A stretch of DNA of 64,000 nucleotides. It comes from Enterobacter sp. 10-1. Its GTDB lineage: Bacteria > Pseudomonadota > Gammaproteobacteria > Enterobacterales > Enterobacteriaceae. Under the pieces are notes generated by a model. The model searched no databases, was not told where the DNA came from, and saw only the letters and a program-made list of their open reading frames with translations. Where the stretch lies: the NCBI GenBank assembly GCA_002270295.1, contig NISF01000005.1, positions 555-64,554 on the forward strand, in the 5' to 3' direction. Shown here piece by piece: positions 1 to 8,499 of the stretch; the first letter of the stretch is position 1, and the number at the start of each line of letters is the position of its first letter. Position numbers and translations under genes: made by a program.

Positions 1-36
1 ACAACGCGGCTTTCGCTCAGCGTTGCGAGGTCACGT
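1..36 (-). other. rRNA operon 5' leader (partial)
   Basis: Transcribed leader of an rRNA operon running leftwards out of the window, downstream of the P2 core promoter. The reverse-strand sequence after the P2 -10 is leader-like and the 16S gene itself is not in the window. By synteny with E. coli (yieP next to rrsC) this is the rrnC-equivalent operon. The identity of the rRNA genes is inferred from promoter and context only. Confidence 0.75.
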
Positions 37-64
37 ATATTACGTTTTCCTCATTCAGAGTCAA
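37..64 (-). promoter_or_regulatory. rRNA operon promoter P2
   Basis: On the minus strand a -35 TTGACT (59-64) and a -10 TAATAT (37-42) are separated by 16 bp, as in enterobacterial rrn P2 promoters. It lies about 130 bp downstream of P1 in the direction of transcription, the usual tandem arrangement. Confidence 0.85.
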
Positions 65-168
65 GCGTTTATTTTGCTTTTCTCCGTCGGCTTTCGCGGC
101 TGATATTCAGCGCTGAAGCCTGCTGACCCGGCGGCGTGCTGGCCGTTGTTCCGTGTCAGTGGAGGCGC

Positions 169-196
169 ATTATAGGGAGTTCTCTGACGTTGACAA
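169..196 (-). promoter_or_regulatory. rRNA operon promoter P1
   Basis: On the minus strand a -35 TTGTCA (191-196), a 16-bp spacer and a perfect -10 TATAAT (169-174) are followed by the GC-rich discriminator GCGCCTCCACTGACACGG typical of rrn P1. Such promoters respond to growth rate and ppGpp. The A/T-rich stretch at 197-240 fits an UP element. Fis sites would be expected further upstream, under the yieP 5' region, but were not resolved. Confidence 0.92.
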
Positions 197-240
197 GTCC
201 TGTTTTCAAAAAACTTTTCAACCGTCTCTTTTTTCACCAA
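197..240 (-). promoter_or_regulatory. UP element region of rrn P1
   Basis: The bases directly upstream of the P1 -35 contain A/T runs on the minus strand (TTGAAAAGTTTTTTGAAAAC), which is where the RNA polymerase alpha C-terminal domains contact rrn P1. It is called from position and composition only. The region also lies between the divergent rRNA operon and yieP. Confidence 0.6.
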
Positions 241-346
241 AACGGGCCAGGGAGTGGCAAAAAACCGGCGATTTGCCGTTTTAAACAACGAAACGCCCCA
301 CCAGGTGGCATACTGATAGAGTAAAAAAGAGAAAGGAACGGCATTT

Positions 347-1048
347 ATGTCTTTAAGCGCACAGCAACTAGCGGCACAAAAAAACATCTCCTGGGTATTG
401 GCGGAGAAACTGGCCCAAAAAATTCTGACCGGCGAATATCAGCCGGAAAGCATTCTCCCCGGTGAAATGGAGCTGGGCGAGCAATTCGGCGTGAGCCGAA
501 CGGCGGTACGAGAGGCGGTCAAGACGCTGACAGCGAAAGGTATGCTGTTGCCGCGCCCGCGCATCGGTACCCGGGTTATGCCACGCAGTAGCTGGAACTT
601 TCTCGATAAAGAGCTGCTCTCCTGGTGGTTAACGGAAGATAACTTCGAAGAGGTGGTGACCCATTTCCTCGTCATGCGCAGCAGCCTCGAGCCGCAGGCC
701 TGCTTCCTGGCCGCCACCCTGGGCAGCGCGGAGCAGAAAGCGCAGCTCAATAGCTTAATGGAAGAGATGGGCGAGCTGAAAAGGCGCTTCCAGCGTGAAC
801 GCTGGATTGAAGTCGATATGGCCTGGCATGAACACATCTATGAAATGAGCGGTAATCCCTTCCTTATCTCTTTCGCCTCGCTATTCCATTCGGTCTATCA
901 CACGTACTTCACTTCTATTACCCAGAATGAAGTGGTGAAGCTGGATCTCCATCAGGCAATTGTCGACGCGATTCTGAACAGCGACGGCCCGCAAGCGCTC
1001 AGCGCCTGCCAGGCTCTGCTGAGCGCACCAAACCATTCAGGTAAATAA
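347..1048 (+). CDS. yieP: GntR/FadR-family transcriptional regulator YieP
   Basis: A 233-residue regulator of the FadR subfamily. A winged helix-turn-helix fills about residues 12-75, with the recognition segment [12 protein letters not shown] at 50-61. An all-helical FCD ligand domain follows, with Asp157 and His161 in the metal-binding pattern DMAWHEH. The start is supported by AAAGGA ten bases upstream and by the [13 protein letters not shown] start expected of the family. It is followed by hsrA ten bases later, so the two probably form one operon, and it diverges from the rRNA promoters. The ligand is not evident from the sequence. Confidence 0.93.
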   Translation: MSLSAQQLAAQKNISWVLAEKLAQKILTGEYQPESILPGEMELGEQFGVSRTAVREAVKTLTAKGMLLPRPRIGTRVMPRSSWNFLDKELLSWWLTEDNFEEVVTHFLVMRSSLEPQACFLAATLGSAEQKAQLNSLMEEMGELKRRFQRERWIEVDMAWHEHIYEMSGNPFLISFASLFHSVYHTYFTSITQNEVVKLDLHQAIVDAILNSDGPQALSACQALLSAPNHSGK

Positions 1049-1058
1049 AGGGCTCCGC

Positions 1059-2462
1059 ATGACCGAGAAGAAAGGGCGTAGTATGGCCGGACTGCCGTGG
1101 ATTGCGGCAATGGCCTTTTTTATGCAGGCGCTGGACGCCACCATTCTGAATACCGCCCTTCCGGCAATAGCCCATAGCCTCAACCGTTCGCCGCTGGCAA
1201 TGCAATCCGCGATCATCAGCTATACGCTAACGGTGGCGATGCTCATTCCGGTCAGCGGGTGGCTAGCCGACCGCTTCGGCACGCGTAAAGTGTTTATTAT
1301 TGCCGTTGGCCTGTTTACGCTCGGCTCCCTCGCCTGCGCGCTTTCCAGCTCCCTGATGGAGCTGGTCATCTTTCGCGTCATTCAGGGGATTGGCGGCGCG
1401 ATGATGATGCCGGTCGCGCGGCTGGCATTATTGCGAGCCTATCCGCGCAGCGAGCTGCTGCCGGTGCTGAACTTCGTGACGATGCCGGGGCTGGTCGGCC
1501 CTATTCTTGGGCCCGTTCTCGGCGGCGTGCTGGTTACCTGGGCCAGCTGGCACTGGATTTTCCTGATCAATATTCCCATTGGCATTATTGGCATCCTTTA
1601 CGCGCGTAAATGCATGCCGGATTTCACTACCCCACGCCGTCGCTTCGATACCAGCGGATTTTTGCTCTTTGGGTTGAGCCTGGTACTGTTTTCCAGCGGC
1701 ATCGAACTGTTTGGCGAGAAAATCGTCGCCACCTGGATCGCGCTGACGATTATCGCCCTTAGCGTCCTTTTGCTGCTGGCCTATATCCGCCATGCCCGCC
1801 GCCATCCAACCCCGCTGATCTCGCTTTCTTTATTTAAGACTCGAACCTTTTCAGTGGGTATCGCCGGCAATCTGGCAACGCGTCTGGGTACGGGGTGCGT
1901 GCCGTTCCTGATGCCGCTGATGCTGCAGGTCGGTTTTGGCTATCCGGCGATTATCGCCGGCTGCATGATTGCGCCGACCGCCGTCGGCTCTATTATCGCA
2001 AAATCCACCGTCACGCAGATTCTACGCTGGCTCGGCTACCGGAAAACGCTGGTAGGGATAACGATATTTATCGGCCTGATGATCGCCCAGTTCTCGTTCC
2101 AGTCGCCCGCGATGCCCGTCTGGATGCTGCTGCTGCCGCTGCCGCTGTTTGTTCTGGGGATGGCGATGTCCACTCAGTTCACCTCAATGAACACCATTAC
2201 GCTTGCCGATCTGACCGATGATAATGCCAGCAGCGGCAACAGCCTGCTGGCGGTCACTCAGCAGCTATCGATCAGCCTCGGGGTGGCGATTAGCGCTGCG
2301 GTACTGCGCTTTTATGAAGGGTTTGACAGCGCCAATACCGTGGAGCAGTTTCACTACACCTTTATTACGATGGGCGCGATCACCGTCGTGTCCGCGCTGG
2401 TGTTTATGCTGTTAAAGGCGAAGGATGGCCGTAACCTGATAAAGGAACGGCACAAACGTTAA
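1059..2462 (+). CDS. hsrA: DHA2-type MFS transporter HsrA
   Basis: A 467-residue inner-membrane protein with about 14 hydrophobic segments, the pattern of the DHA2 drug:H+ antiporter group of the major facilitator superfamily. [14 protein letters not shown] (25-38) is the first-helix motif of that group, [13 protein letters not shown] (67-79) is motif A, and a glycine/proline-rich motif C follows near residue 150. It is cotranscribed with yieP at 10-bp spacing. Known as HsrA/YieO in E. coli, where overexpression affects regulator balance; the substrate is unclear. Its stop codon overlaps the stop of convergent rbsR. Confidence 0.92.
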   Translation: MTEKKGRSMAGLPWIAAMAFFMQALDATILNTALPAIAHSLNRSPLAMQSAIISYTLTVAMLIPVSGWLADRFGTRKVFIIAVGLFTLGSLACALSSSLMELVIFRVIQGIGGAMMMPVARLALLRAYPRSELLPVLNFVTMPGLVGPILGPVLGGVLVTWASWHWIFLINIPIGIIGILYARKCMPDFTTPRRRFDTSGFLLFGLSLVLFSSGIELFGEKIVATWIALTIIALSVLLLLAYIRHARRHPTPLISLSLFKTRTFSVGIAGNLATRLGTGCVPFLMPLMLQVGFGYPAIIAGCMIAPTAVGSIIAKSTVTQILRWLGYRKTLVGITIFIGLMIAQFSFQSPAMPVWMLLLPLPLFVLGMAMSTQFTSMNTITLADLTDDNASSGNSLLAVTQQLSISLGVAISAAVLRFYEGFDSANTVEQFHYTFITMGAITVVSALVFMLLKAKDGRNLIKERHKR

Positions 2463-3451
2463 GCTGAACCGCGAACGATAAGCTCGGGCGTGAGCTGCAC
2501 GCGCTGCTGCTGCTGTCCGGGATCGGCCATCCGGTGGATCAGCACATCAATCGCCAGCTCACCCAGCTCATCCTTCGGCTGATGGATAGTCGTCAGCGGT
2601 GGCGTCATATAGCGGGCCAGCTCAATATCGTCATAGCCCACCAGCGCCATATCCTGCGGAATTCGCAGCCCGGCCTGATAGAGCGACTGATACGCCCCAA
2701 AGGCCATAGCGTCGTTGCCGACAAATACCGCCTGCGGGCGTTCCGATAAGGTCAGCAGCTCCTGCATCGCGCTGAATCCACCGCCAAATTCAAAGTCGCT
2801 GGTAATCACGTATCCCTCAGCCACTTCCAGCCCGGCGCGGGACATCGCGGCGTGATAGCCCTCCAGGCGCAGCCGCGACGGCGTTTTATCCAGCGGGCCG
2901 GCGATACAGGCAATCCGGGTATACCCCTGGTCTATCAGGTACTGGGTCGCCATATCGCCCCCCAGCAGCGAGTTATCCTGAATCAGATCGCTGTCGCCAT
3001 CAAACGGCGCCCAGTCCATCATCACCGTTGGAACCGAAGGATAGCGCTGCATAATTTCTGGCGAAGGCTGATGCGTCTCGGTACAGAGCAGCAGTAAACC
3101 ATCGACGCGCTTTTGCATTAGCGTTTCCAGATTACTGTTCATGCGCTGCTCATCACCTTCCGTATTGCACAGCACCAGGCTATAGCCGCGTTCAAAACAG
3201 CTACGCTCCACGCCGCGCACCAGCTCAGAATAAAACGGGTTGGTACTGGCAGTGATGAGCATACCGATGGTACGGGTTTGGTTTAACTTGAGGCTACGCG
3301 CCAAAGCGGACGGCGCGTAGTTAAGATTTTTGATCGCCGCGTCCACTTTGGCGGTAATCGCCTCGCTGACGAAACGATCTTTATTAATGACGTGGGAAAC
3401 CGTCGAGGTGGAAACGCCCGCCTCGCGGGCCACATCCTTCATGGTAGCCAA
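2459..3451 (-). CDS. rbsR: Ribose operon repressor RbsR (LacI family)
   Basis: A 330-residue LacI-family repressor. The N-terminal helix-turn-helix ([23 protein letters not shown], 1-23) and hinge are followed by a periplasmic-binding-protein-like ribose-sensing domain. It is the last gene of rbsDACBKR, three bases after rbsK, and should repress the operon through the palindromes upstream of rbsD. The length equals the E. coli protein. The 3' end overlaps the convergent hsrA stop by four bases, leaving no intergenic terminator. Confidence 0.96.
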   Translation of the reverse strand: MATMKDVAREAGVSTSTVSHVINKDRFVSEAITAKVDAAIKNLNYAPSALARSLKLNQTRTIGMLITASTNPFYSELVRGVERSCFERGYSLVLCNTEGDEQRMNSNLETLMQKRVDGLLLLCTETHQPSPEIMQRYPSVPTVMMDWAPFDGDSDLIQDNSLLGGDMATQYLIDQGYTRIACIAGPLDKTPSRLRLEGYHAAMSRAGLEVAEGYVITSDFEFGGGFSAMQELLTLSERPQAVFVGNDAMAFGAYQSLYQAGLRIPQDMALVGYDDIELARYMTPPLTTIHQPKDELGELAIDVLIHRMADPGQQQQRVQLTPELIVRGSA

Positions 3452-3454
3452 GCG

Positions 3455-4387
3455 TTACCCCTGTTGACGTAAAAATTCGTCGATTTCTTTTCGCCACGGC
3501 ACTGAAGGCTGAGCGCCTTTGCGGGTAACGGCAATGGCGGCGGCGGCATGGGCAAAGCGGATAGCTTCTGCCAGCCCGGTGCCCTCCAGTAAGGCGGTCA
3601 CTAGGGCGCCGTTAAAGGTATCGCCCGCGGCAATGGTATCGATGGCCTGAACCTTAAAGCCCGGGACCCGGCGGCCTTCGCCATCGTGGCTCACCCAGAC
3701 GCCGCGGCTACCCAGCGTAATAATAACGGTACCGATGCCTTTCTTATGGAGCGCGTTAGCCGCTTTGGCCGCATCGTCATCGTTTTCTACGCGAATACCG
3801 GTCAGCTTCTCCGCTTCCGTTTCGTTAGGCGTGATGATATCCACCAGCGCCAGCAGCTCATCCGACAACTCGCGCGCCGGCGCCGGATTCAGCACCACGC
3901 TTGTTTGATGCTGATGGGCGATTTTAGCCGCAGCCAGCACGCTCTCCAGCGGCGACTCCAGCTGCATCAGCAGCGCCTGGGCGTCGGCAATCCGCGCCTT
4001 CTCAGCCTCAACCTGGGCGACAGAAAGAGCGGCATTGGCGCCGGCATGAATGCCGATCACATTCTCACCTTCACCGTTAACAAAGATTAGCGCTACGCCG
4101 GTCGATTCATCTTTTACCGCGCGAACCGGCGCGATGTCGATGTTATCGCTCGCCAGCTGGCGGCGAACGCGCTCGCCGGTATCGTCATCGCCGGTACAGG
4201 CGATAAACGCAATATTTGCCCCGCTGCGCCCGGCGGCAACGGCCTGGTTGGCGCCTTTACCGCCGAAAGCCACCTGATAGTGGTTGCCGGTGACGGTTTC
4301 GCCCGGCGTCGGGAAAGATTTAAGGTTAAGAATGTGATCGGCATTGATGCTGCCAAGGACGACAAGTTTGCCTGCGGTTTTCATCAT
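3455..4387 (-). CDS. rbsK: Ribokinase
   Basis: A PfkB-family sugar kinase (310 residues) that phosphorylates D-ribose to ribose 5-phosphate with ATP in the cytoplasm. Visible motifs are GGKGAN at 42-47 (substrate lid/binding) and AAGDTFNGA at 253-261, whose Asp256 is the catalytic base. Two adjacent ATG codons are possible starts (4387 or 4384). The second gives the 309 residues usual for the family; the first is better spaced from GGGA. The gene follows rbsB after a 100-bp gap holding two strong hairpins. Confidence 0.95.
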   Translation of the reverse strand: MMKTAGKLVVLGSINADHILNLKSFPTPGETVTGNHYQVAFGGKGANQAVAAGRSGANIAFIACTGDDDTGERVRRQLASDNIDIAPVRAVKDESTGVALIFVNGEGENVIGIHAGANAALSVAQVEAEKARIADAQALLMQLESPLESVLAAAKIAHQHQTSVVLNPAPARELSDELLALVDIITPNETEAEKLTGIRVENDDDAAKAANALHKKGIGTVIITLGSRGVWVSHDGEGRRVPGFKVQAIDTIAAGDTFNGALVTALLEGTGLAEAIRFAHAAAAIAVTRKGAQPSVPWRKEIDEFLRQQG

Positions 4388-4405
4388 TTGAGTTCCCGGT
4401 AAAGC

Positions 4406-4428
4406 GCGCCACCGGACTCCGGTGGCGC
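4406..4428 (-). other. Stable hairpin in the rbsB-rbsK gap (proximal to rbsK)
   Basis: GCGCCACCGG and CCGGTGGCGC form a perfect 10-bp stem with a 3-base loop. There is no U-run, so it looks like an mRNA-stability or processing hairpin rather than an intrinsic terminator. Confidence 0.7.
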
Positions 4429-4458
4429 ATGCCCTGCTTTTCTTTTTTATGTTGTCCC

Positions 4459-4478
4459 TCGGACCGTTGCCGGTCCGA
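4459..4478 (-). other. Stable hairpin just 3' of rbsB
   Basis: TCGGACCG and CGGTCCGA form a perfect 8-bp stem closed by a four-base loop (GCAA in the transcript, a stable GNRA tetraloop). It sits 11 bases after the rbsB stop. Together with the next hairpin it could protect the rbsB message and let the binding protein be made in excess over RbsK/RbsR. Confidence 0.7.
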
Positions 4479-4489
4479 ATCGCATATTA

Positions 4490-5380
4490 CTACTGCTTAA
4501 TGACCAGTTTCAGCTCAACCGGATAGCTGGCATCCACTTTTTCACCCTTCAGCACTTTATCGGCAGTCTCGACGCCTTTCACGCCGATCTGCTCAGGCAG
4601 CTGGGCGATTGTCGCAGCTAGTTTGCCACTATTTACCGCTTTTTCGCCATCCGGAGTGCCGTCAAATCCAACCACCATCACATCGGATTTCCCCGCTGTT
4701 TGTAAAGCACGCAGTGCGCCCAGCGCCATTTCGTCGTTCTGAGCAAATACCGCCTGCACGTCCGGATGCGCCGTCAGCAGGTTCTGCATGACGTTCAGGC
4801 CTTTGGTACGGTCAAAATCTGCCGGCTGGCTCGCCAGCACGTTAAATTTATGAGCCGCTACGGCCTGCTTAAAGCCTTCGCCACGCTCGCGCGCCGCGGA
4901 TGTCCCTGCGATACCCTGCAGCTCAATAACCTTAGCGTTCTCACCCGCTTTCTTCGCAATATAGTCGCCGGCCATTTTACCGCCGAGCACGTTATCAGAC
5001 GCAATATGGCTAATCACGTCGCCTTTCGCCGCCTGACGGTCAAGGGTAATAACCGGTATCTTCGCCTGATTAGCCATCTTCACGGCGTTACCTACCGCAT
5101 CAGAGTCGGTCGGGTTGATCAGCAGCAGCTTAGCGCCGCGCACCGTCAAATCCTGCACGTTGGCCAGCTCTTTCGCCGGGTTATTTTGTGAATCCAGCAC
5201 CACCAGGTTGTAGCCCAGCTTGTCGGCTTCTTTCTGGGCGCCATCTTTCAGGGAGACAAAGAACGGGTTGTTAAGGGTCGAGATAACCAGGGCAATGGTA
5301 TCTTTCGCCATCGCGTTTGCGCTCACGGTCGCGCTTAAAGCAACAGCAGATACCAGGGTCGCCAGTTTTTTCATATTCAT
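4490..5380 (-). CDS. rbsB: Ribose ABC transporter periplasmic binding protein
   Basis: A 296-residue type-I periplasmic binding protein that captures D-ribose for RbsAC and also presents it to the chemoreceptor Trg in E. coli. A Sec signal peptide covers residues 1-25 (MNMKK start, hydrophobic core, cleavage after AMA), giving a mature protein beginning KDTIALV. The length equals the E. coli protein. It lies between rbsC and rbsK in the operon, followed by two stable hairpins. Confidence 0.97.
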   Translation of the reverse strand: MNMKKLATLVSAVALSATVSANAMAKDTIALVISTLNNPFFVSLKDGAQKEADKLGYNLVVLDSQNNPAKELANVQDLTVRGAKLLLINPTDSDAVGNAVKMANQAKIPVITLDRQAAKGDVISHIASDNVLGGKMAGDYIAKKAGENAKVIELQGIAGTSAARERGEGFKQAVAAHKFNVLASQPADFDRTKGLNVMQNLLTAHPDVQAVFAQNDEMALGALRALQTAGKSDVMVVGFDGTPDGEKAVNSGKLAATIAQLPEQIGVKGVETADKVLKGEKVDASYPVELKLVIKQ

Positions 5381-5407
5381 AGTTAAGATGTCCTGTAGAG
5401 TTCTTAG

Positions 5408-6373
5408 TTACTGCTTTTTGTTATCTACCAGCACCGCCAGCAAAATTACCACCGCTTTTACGATCATCTGGTAATAGGAAGAAACGCCTAATAGGTTCAA
5501 ACCGTTATTCAGGAAGCCGAGGATCAGCGCGCCGATCAGGGTACCGACGATACGGCCCTTGCCGCCGGCCAGGCTGGTACCGCCCAGCACCACCGCCGCA
5601 ATGGCATCCAGTTCATAGCCGGTCCCCGCCGTCGGCTGCGCGGAAGAGAGGCGCGCCACCTCGATAATTCCCGCCAGCGAAGCCAGCAGGCCGCACAGAG
5701 AATAGACGATGATTTTGACTTTATTCACGCTGATACCGGACAGACGCGTGGCCGCTTCGTTGCCGCCCAGCGCGTAGATATAGCGGCCCAGGCGCGTGTG
5801 GTGCAGCATGTACCAGGCAGCAAGGAAGACGATAGCCATAATCCACACTGGCGTTGGGATCCCCAGCGGGCGGCCGATACCAAACCAGCCAAACAGATCG
5901 GCATTATCCGTAAACCCGGTATTTACCGGGCTGCCGTTGGTGTAGACCATCGTCACGCCGCGCAGCAGCAGCATCATCACCAGAGTGGCGATAAAGGCCT
6001 GCACGCGCCCCTTAGCCACAATAACTCCGGTCACCGCACCGATGGCCGCACCCAGCGCCAGCGCTCCGGCAATCGCCACCAGCGCATTAACCTCAAGGCC
6101 GACAATCGACGCCGCTACCGCACCGGTCAGCGCCAGCAGGGAACCCACGGACAGGTCGATCCCCGAAGTGAGAATAACCAGCGTCATTCCCACCGCCATA
6201 ATGGCGTTAACCGACGTCTGCTGCAGGATATTGAACAGGTTATTGACGGTAAAAAAGTTGGGGCTCATGGTCGAGACAATCGCTATCAGCACCAGCAGGG
6301 CAATCAGCGATTTTTGCTCCATCAGCCATGCCTTTGTGAAATAGCGGCGACCAGCAACAGCCTGGGTTGTCAT
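5408..6373 (-). CDS. rbsC: Ribose ABC transporter permease
   Basis: A 321-residue polytopic inner-membrane permease of the sugar (CUT2) ABC class, working with RbsA and RbsB to import ribose. Hydrophobic helices fill most of the chain, and the GGTSLAGGKGRIVGT segment near residue 270 is the conserved ATPase-coupling region of this family. The start lies five bases after the rbsA stop, showing tight translational linkage. Confidence 0.96.
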   Translation of the reverse strand: MTTQAVAGRRYFTKAWLMEQKSLIALLVLIAIVSTMSPNFFTVNNLFNILQQTSVNAIMAVGMTLVILTSGIDLSVGSLLALTGAVAASIVGLEVNALVAIAGALALGAAIGAVTGVIVAKGRVQAFIATLVMMLLLRGVTMVYTNGSPVNTGFTDNADLFGWFGIGRPLGIPTPVWIMAIVFLAAWYMLHHTRLGRYIYALGGNEAATRLSGISVNKVKIIVYSLCGLLASLAGIIEVARLSSAQPTAGTGYELDAIAAVVLGGTSLAGGKGRIVGTLIGALILGFLNNGLNLLGVSSYYQMIVKAVVILLAVLVDNKKQ

Positions 6374-6378
6374 CTTTT

Positions 6379-7884
6379 TTACTCCTGATTCACACGGTTA
6401 AGCTTGCCCACAGCGGCAGCCATCAATACTTCCTGGGTGGCCTGCTCGCGTGTAAATTCACCGCCGAGATGCCCTTCATGCATCACAATGATGCGATCGC
6501 TCATGCCTAACACTTCCGGCATCTCCGAAGAGACCAGAATGATGCTCAGACCATCGGCCTTAAACTGGTTAATCAGCTGGTAGATCTCTTTCTTCGCCCC
6601 AACGTCCACGCCGCGGGTAGGCTCATCAAGGATCAGGACCTTCGGGCGGGTCATCAGCCCGCGGGCGATGGCCACCTTCTGCTGGTTACCGCCGGAGAGC
6701 AGGCCGATCGCCTGCTCCATCGATGGCGTTTTGACATTGAACAGGCGGATGAAATCGCTCACCGCCTGCTGTTCATCTTTATGCTTCAGCCGGCCGCCGG
6801 CGCGGCTGAAATAGCGCAGCGCGGTCAACGACATGTTTTCCTTTACCGACATGCCGAGGACTAAGCCATCGCGCTTACGGTCTTCGGAGATATAAACGAT
6901 GCCGTTTGCCAGGCCATCCTGCGGGGAGCGGGTGACTACCTCGTGTCCATCAAGGGTGACGGAACCGCTGCTGCGCGGCAGCGCGCCGTACAGGACCTTC
7001 ATCAGCTCCGTGCGCCCGGCGCCCATCAGCCCGGCGACGCCCAGAATTTCCCCCTGACGCAGGGTGAAGGAGACATTTTCCACGCCCGGCCCGCACAGGT
7101 TATCGACCTTCAGGCGCACGGCGCCCGGCGCTTTATCCAGGCGCGGATACTGGTCTTCCAGCTTACGGCCGACCATCATCTCGATCAGCTGGTCTTCATC
7201 CAGGCTCGCCACCTCGCGCTCGGCGATAAACTGCCCGTCGCGAAAGACGGTAACGTCGTCGCAAATCTCGAAGATCTCTTTCATACGGTGGGAGATATAG
7301 ACAATCCCGCGCCCCTGAGATTTCAGCTCGCGGATGACGCGGAACAGGGAGGCCGTTTCGGTGTCGGTCAGGGCGTCCGTCGGCTCATCCATGATGATGA
7401 CCTTCGACTCAAAGCTCAGTACCTTGGCAATTTCAACCATCTGCTGGTCGCCGATCGACAGATCGCCCACCAGCTTTTGGCTGTTAAAACGTAAATTCAG
7501 CTTCGCCAGCAGCTTGTCCGCTTCGGCATACATCGTTTTCCAGTCGATTTTGCCAAACCGGTTCACGAACTCACGGCCGAGGAAAATATTCTCCGCGATC
7601 GTCAGCTGGGGGATCAGGTTAAGTTCCTGGTGAATAATGCCGATCCCGGCTTCCTGAGAGGATTTCGGTCCGTTGAAGGTGGTCTCTTTTCCTAACCACG
7701 TTAAGGAGCCGGCGTCGCGGGCGTAGATCCCGGTCAGCACCTTCATCATGGTGGACTTACCGGCACCGTTTTCTCCTACCAGCGCCATCACCCGGCCGGC
7801 ATAGACGTTGAGCGCGGCGCCGGAGAGCGCTTTGACGCCTGGGAACGCTTTATCGATCCCTTTTAATTGCAATAAGGCTTCCAT
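6379..7884 (-). CDS. rbsA: Ribose ABC transporter ATP-binding protein (two NBDs)
   Basis: A 501-residue fused pair of nucleotide-binding domains energising ribose import. The first domain has Walker [10 protein letters not shown] (37-45) and signature LSIGDQQ. The second has the degenerate P-loop GLMGAGRTE but an intact signature LSGGNQQK and LILDEP Walker B. This asymmetry is normal for the CUT2 sugar transporters. It follows rbsD after 10 bases. Confidence 0.96.
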   Translation of the reverse strand: MEALLQLKGIDKAFPGVKALSGAALNVYAGRVMALVGENGAGKSTMMKVLTGIYARDAGSLTWLGKETTFNGPKSSQEAGIGIIHQELNLIPQLTIAENIFLGREFVNRFGKIDWKTMYAEADKLLAKLNLRFNSQKLVGDLSIGDQQMVEIAKVLSFESKVIIMDEPTDALTDTETASLFRVIRELKSQGRGIVYISHRMKEIFEICDDVTVFRDGQFIAEREVASLDEDQLIEMMVGRKLEDQYPRLDKAPGAVRLKVDNLCGPGVENVSFTLRQGEILGVAGLMGAGRTELMKVLYGALPRSSGSVTLDGHEVVTRSPQDGLANGIVYISEDRKRDGLVLGMSVKENMSLTALRYFSRAGGRLKHKDEQQAVSDFIRLFNVKTPSMEQAIGLLSGGNQQKVAIARGLMTRPKVLILDEPTRGVDVGAKKEIYQLINQFKADGLSIILVSSEMPEVLGMSDRIIVMHEGHLGGEFTREQATQEVLMAAAVGKLNRVNQE

Positions 7885-7894
7885 ATCGGCGACC

Positions 7895-8314
7895 TCAGAA
7901 CGTCACGCCGGCACAGAGAATGACGTTCGCAAACGGGGAACACTCCCCGCTGCGAATCACCGCCTGACTATCCGCGGTTTGTTTTTTAAACTGCTCATGA
8001 CTGGTGTAACGAATTTCAATGGTGTTTCCCTGGTATTGCTGCAGCAGCTCAAGGTGAGTGAGCAACGTCGCATGGAGCTGCGGATTATGAGTTTTAATCT
8101 CTTCCGCAAGGATCGCCGCCTCAACCTGCATTTCCGCCGTTACCACCTCCAGAACCTGCATAAAGGAGGGAACGCCTTGGGTTAACGCCATATCAATACG
8201 CGCGCTGCTGCGGGGAACCGGCAATCCGGCATCGCAGACCACCAGCGTATCGGTATGACCCAGGCGGGAGATAACCGAGGAAATATCAGCGTTAAGTACG
8301 GTGCCTTTTTTCAT
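7895..8314 (-). CDS. rbsD: D-ribose pyranase
   Basis: A 139-residue homodecameric-type enzyme that interconverts the beta-pyranose and beta-furanose forms of ribose so that ribokinase receives its substrate. His20 in the [14 protein letters not shown] motif is the catalytic residue, and the C-terminus [14 protein letters not shown] is conserved. The start at 8314 ([10 protein letters not shown]) is preferred over an in-frame ATG 18 bases upstream because it gives the family length and has a purine-rich AGAAGAG at suitable spacing. First gene of the rbs operon. Confidence 0.95.
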   Translation of the reverse strand: MKKGTVLNADISSVISRLGHTDTLVVCDAGLPVPRSSARIDMALTQGVPSFMQVLEVVTAEMQVEAAILAEEIKTHNPQLHATLLTHLELLQQYQGNTIEIRYTSHEQFKKQTADSQAVIRSGECSPFANVILCAGVTF

Positions 8315-8333
8315 TTTTCTCTTCTGCTCCATT

Positions 8334-8349
8334 AGCGAAACGTTTCGCT
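8334..8349 (-). promoter_or_regulatory. RbsR operator, main palindrome
   Basis: AGCGAAACGTTTCGCT is a perfect 16-bp palindrome 19 bases upstream of the rbsD start. It matches the LacI-family operator style (central CG, AAACGTTT core) and the location of the rbs operator in E. coli. Binding here would block the rbsD promoter. Confidence 0.85.
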
Positions 8350-8401
8350 GAAGAAATTATTGTCAAAATGCGCGCAGAAAACCATCTTCAGAAGAGAGAA
8401 A

Positions 8402-8425
8402 TGTGATCGCCATCGAAACGTTTCG
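8402..8425 (-). promoter_or_regulatory. CRP half-consensus site overlapping a second RbsR-like palindrome
   Basis: TGTGATCGCCATCGAA (8402-8417) has one perfect CRP half-site and a weak second half. It is centred about 60 bp upstream of the plausible start point near the main operator, a class I position. It overlaps CGAAACGTTTCG (8414-8425), a second 12-bp RbsR-type palindrome about 75 bp from the first. This suggests a looping or competing arrangement, which is inference. Confidence 0.55.
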
Positions 8426-8465
8426 CAAGCGGGAGAAGAGAAAAGTGAGCGGAGCCAAATAACCG

Positions 8466-8492
8466 TGAAAAGCCCTTCGCAAGGAAGGGCTT
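8466..8492 (-). terminator. Terminator after kup
   Basis: AAGCCCTTC and GAAGGGCTT form a 9-bp stem with a 5-base loop. On the minus strand it is followed by TTC after a short T run (CTTTTC). It lies right after the kup stop and ends kup transcription before the rbs promoter region. Confidence 0.8.
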
Positions 8493-8499
8493 CGGAATA

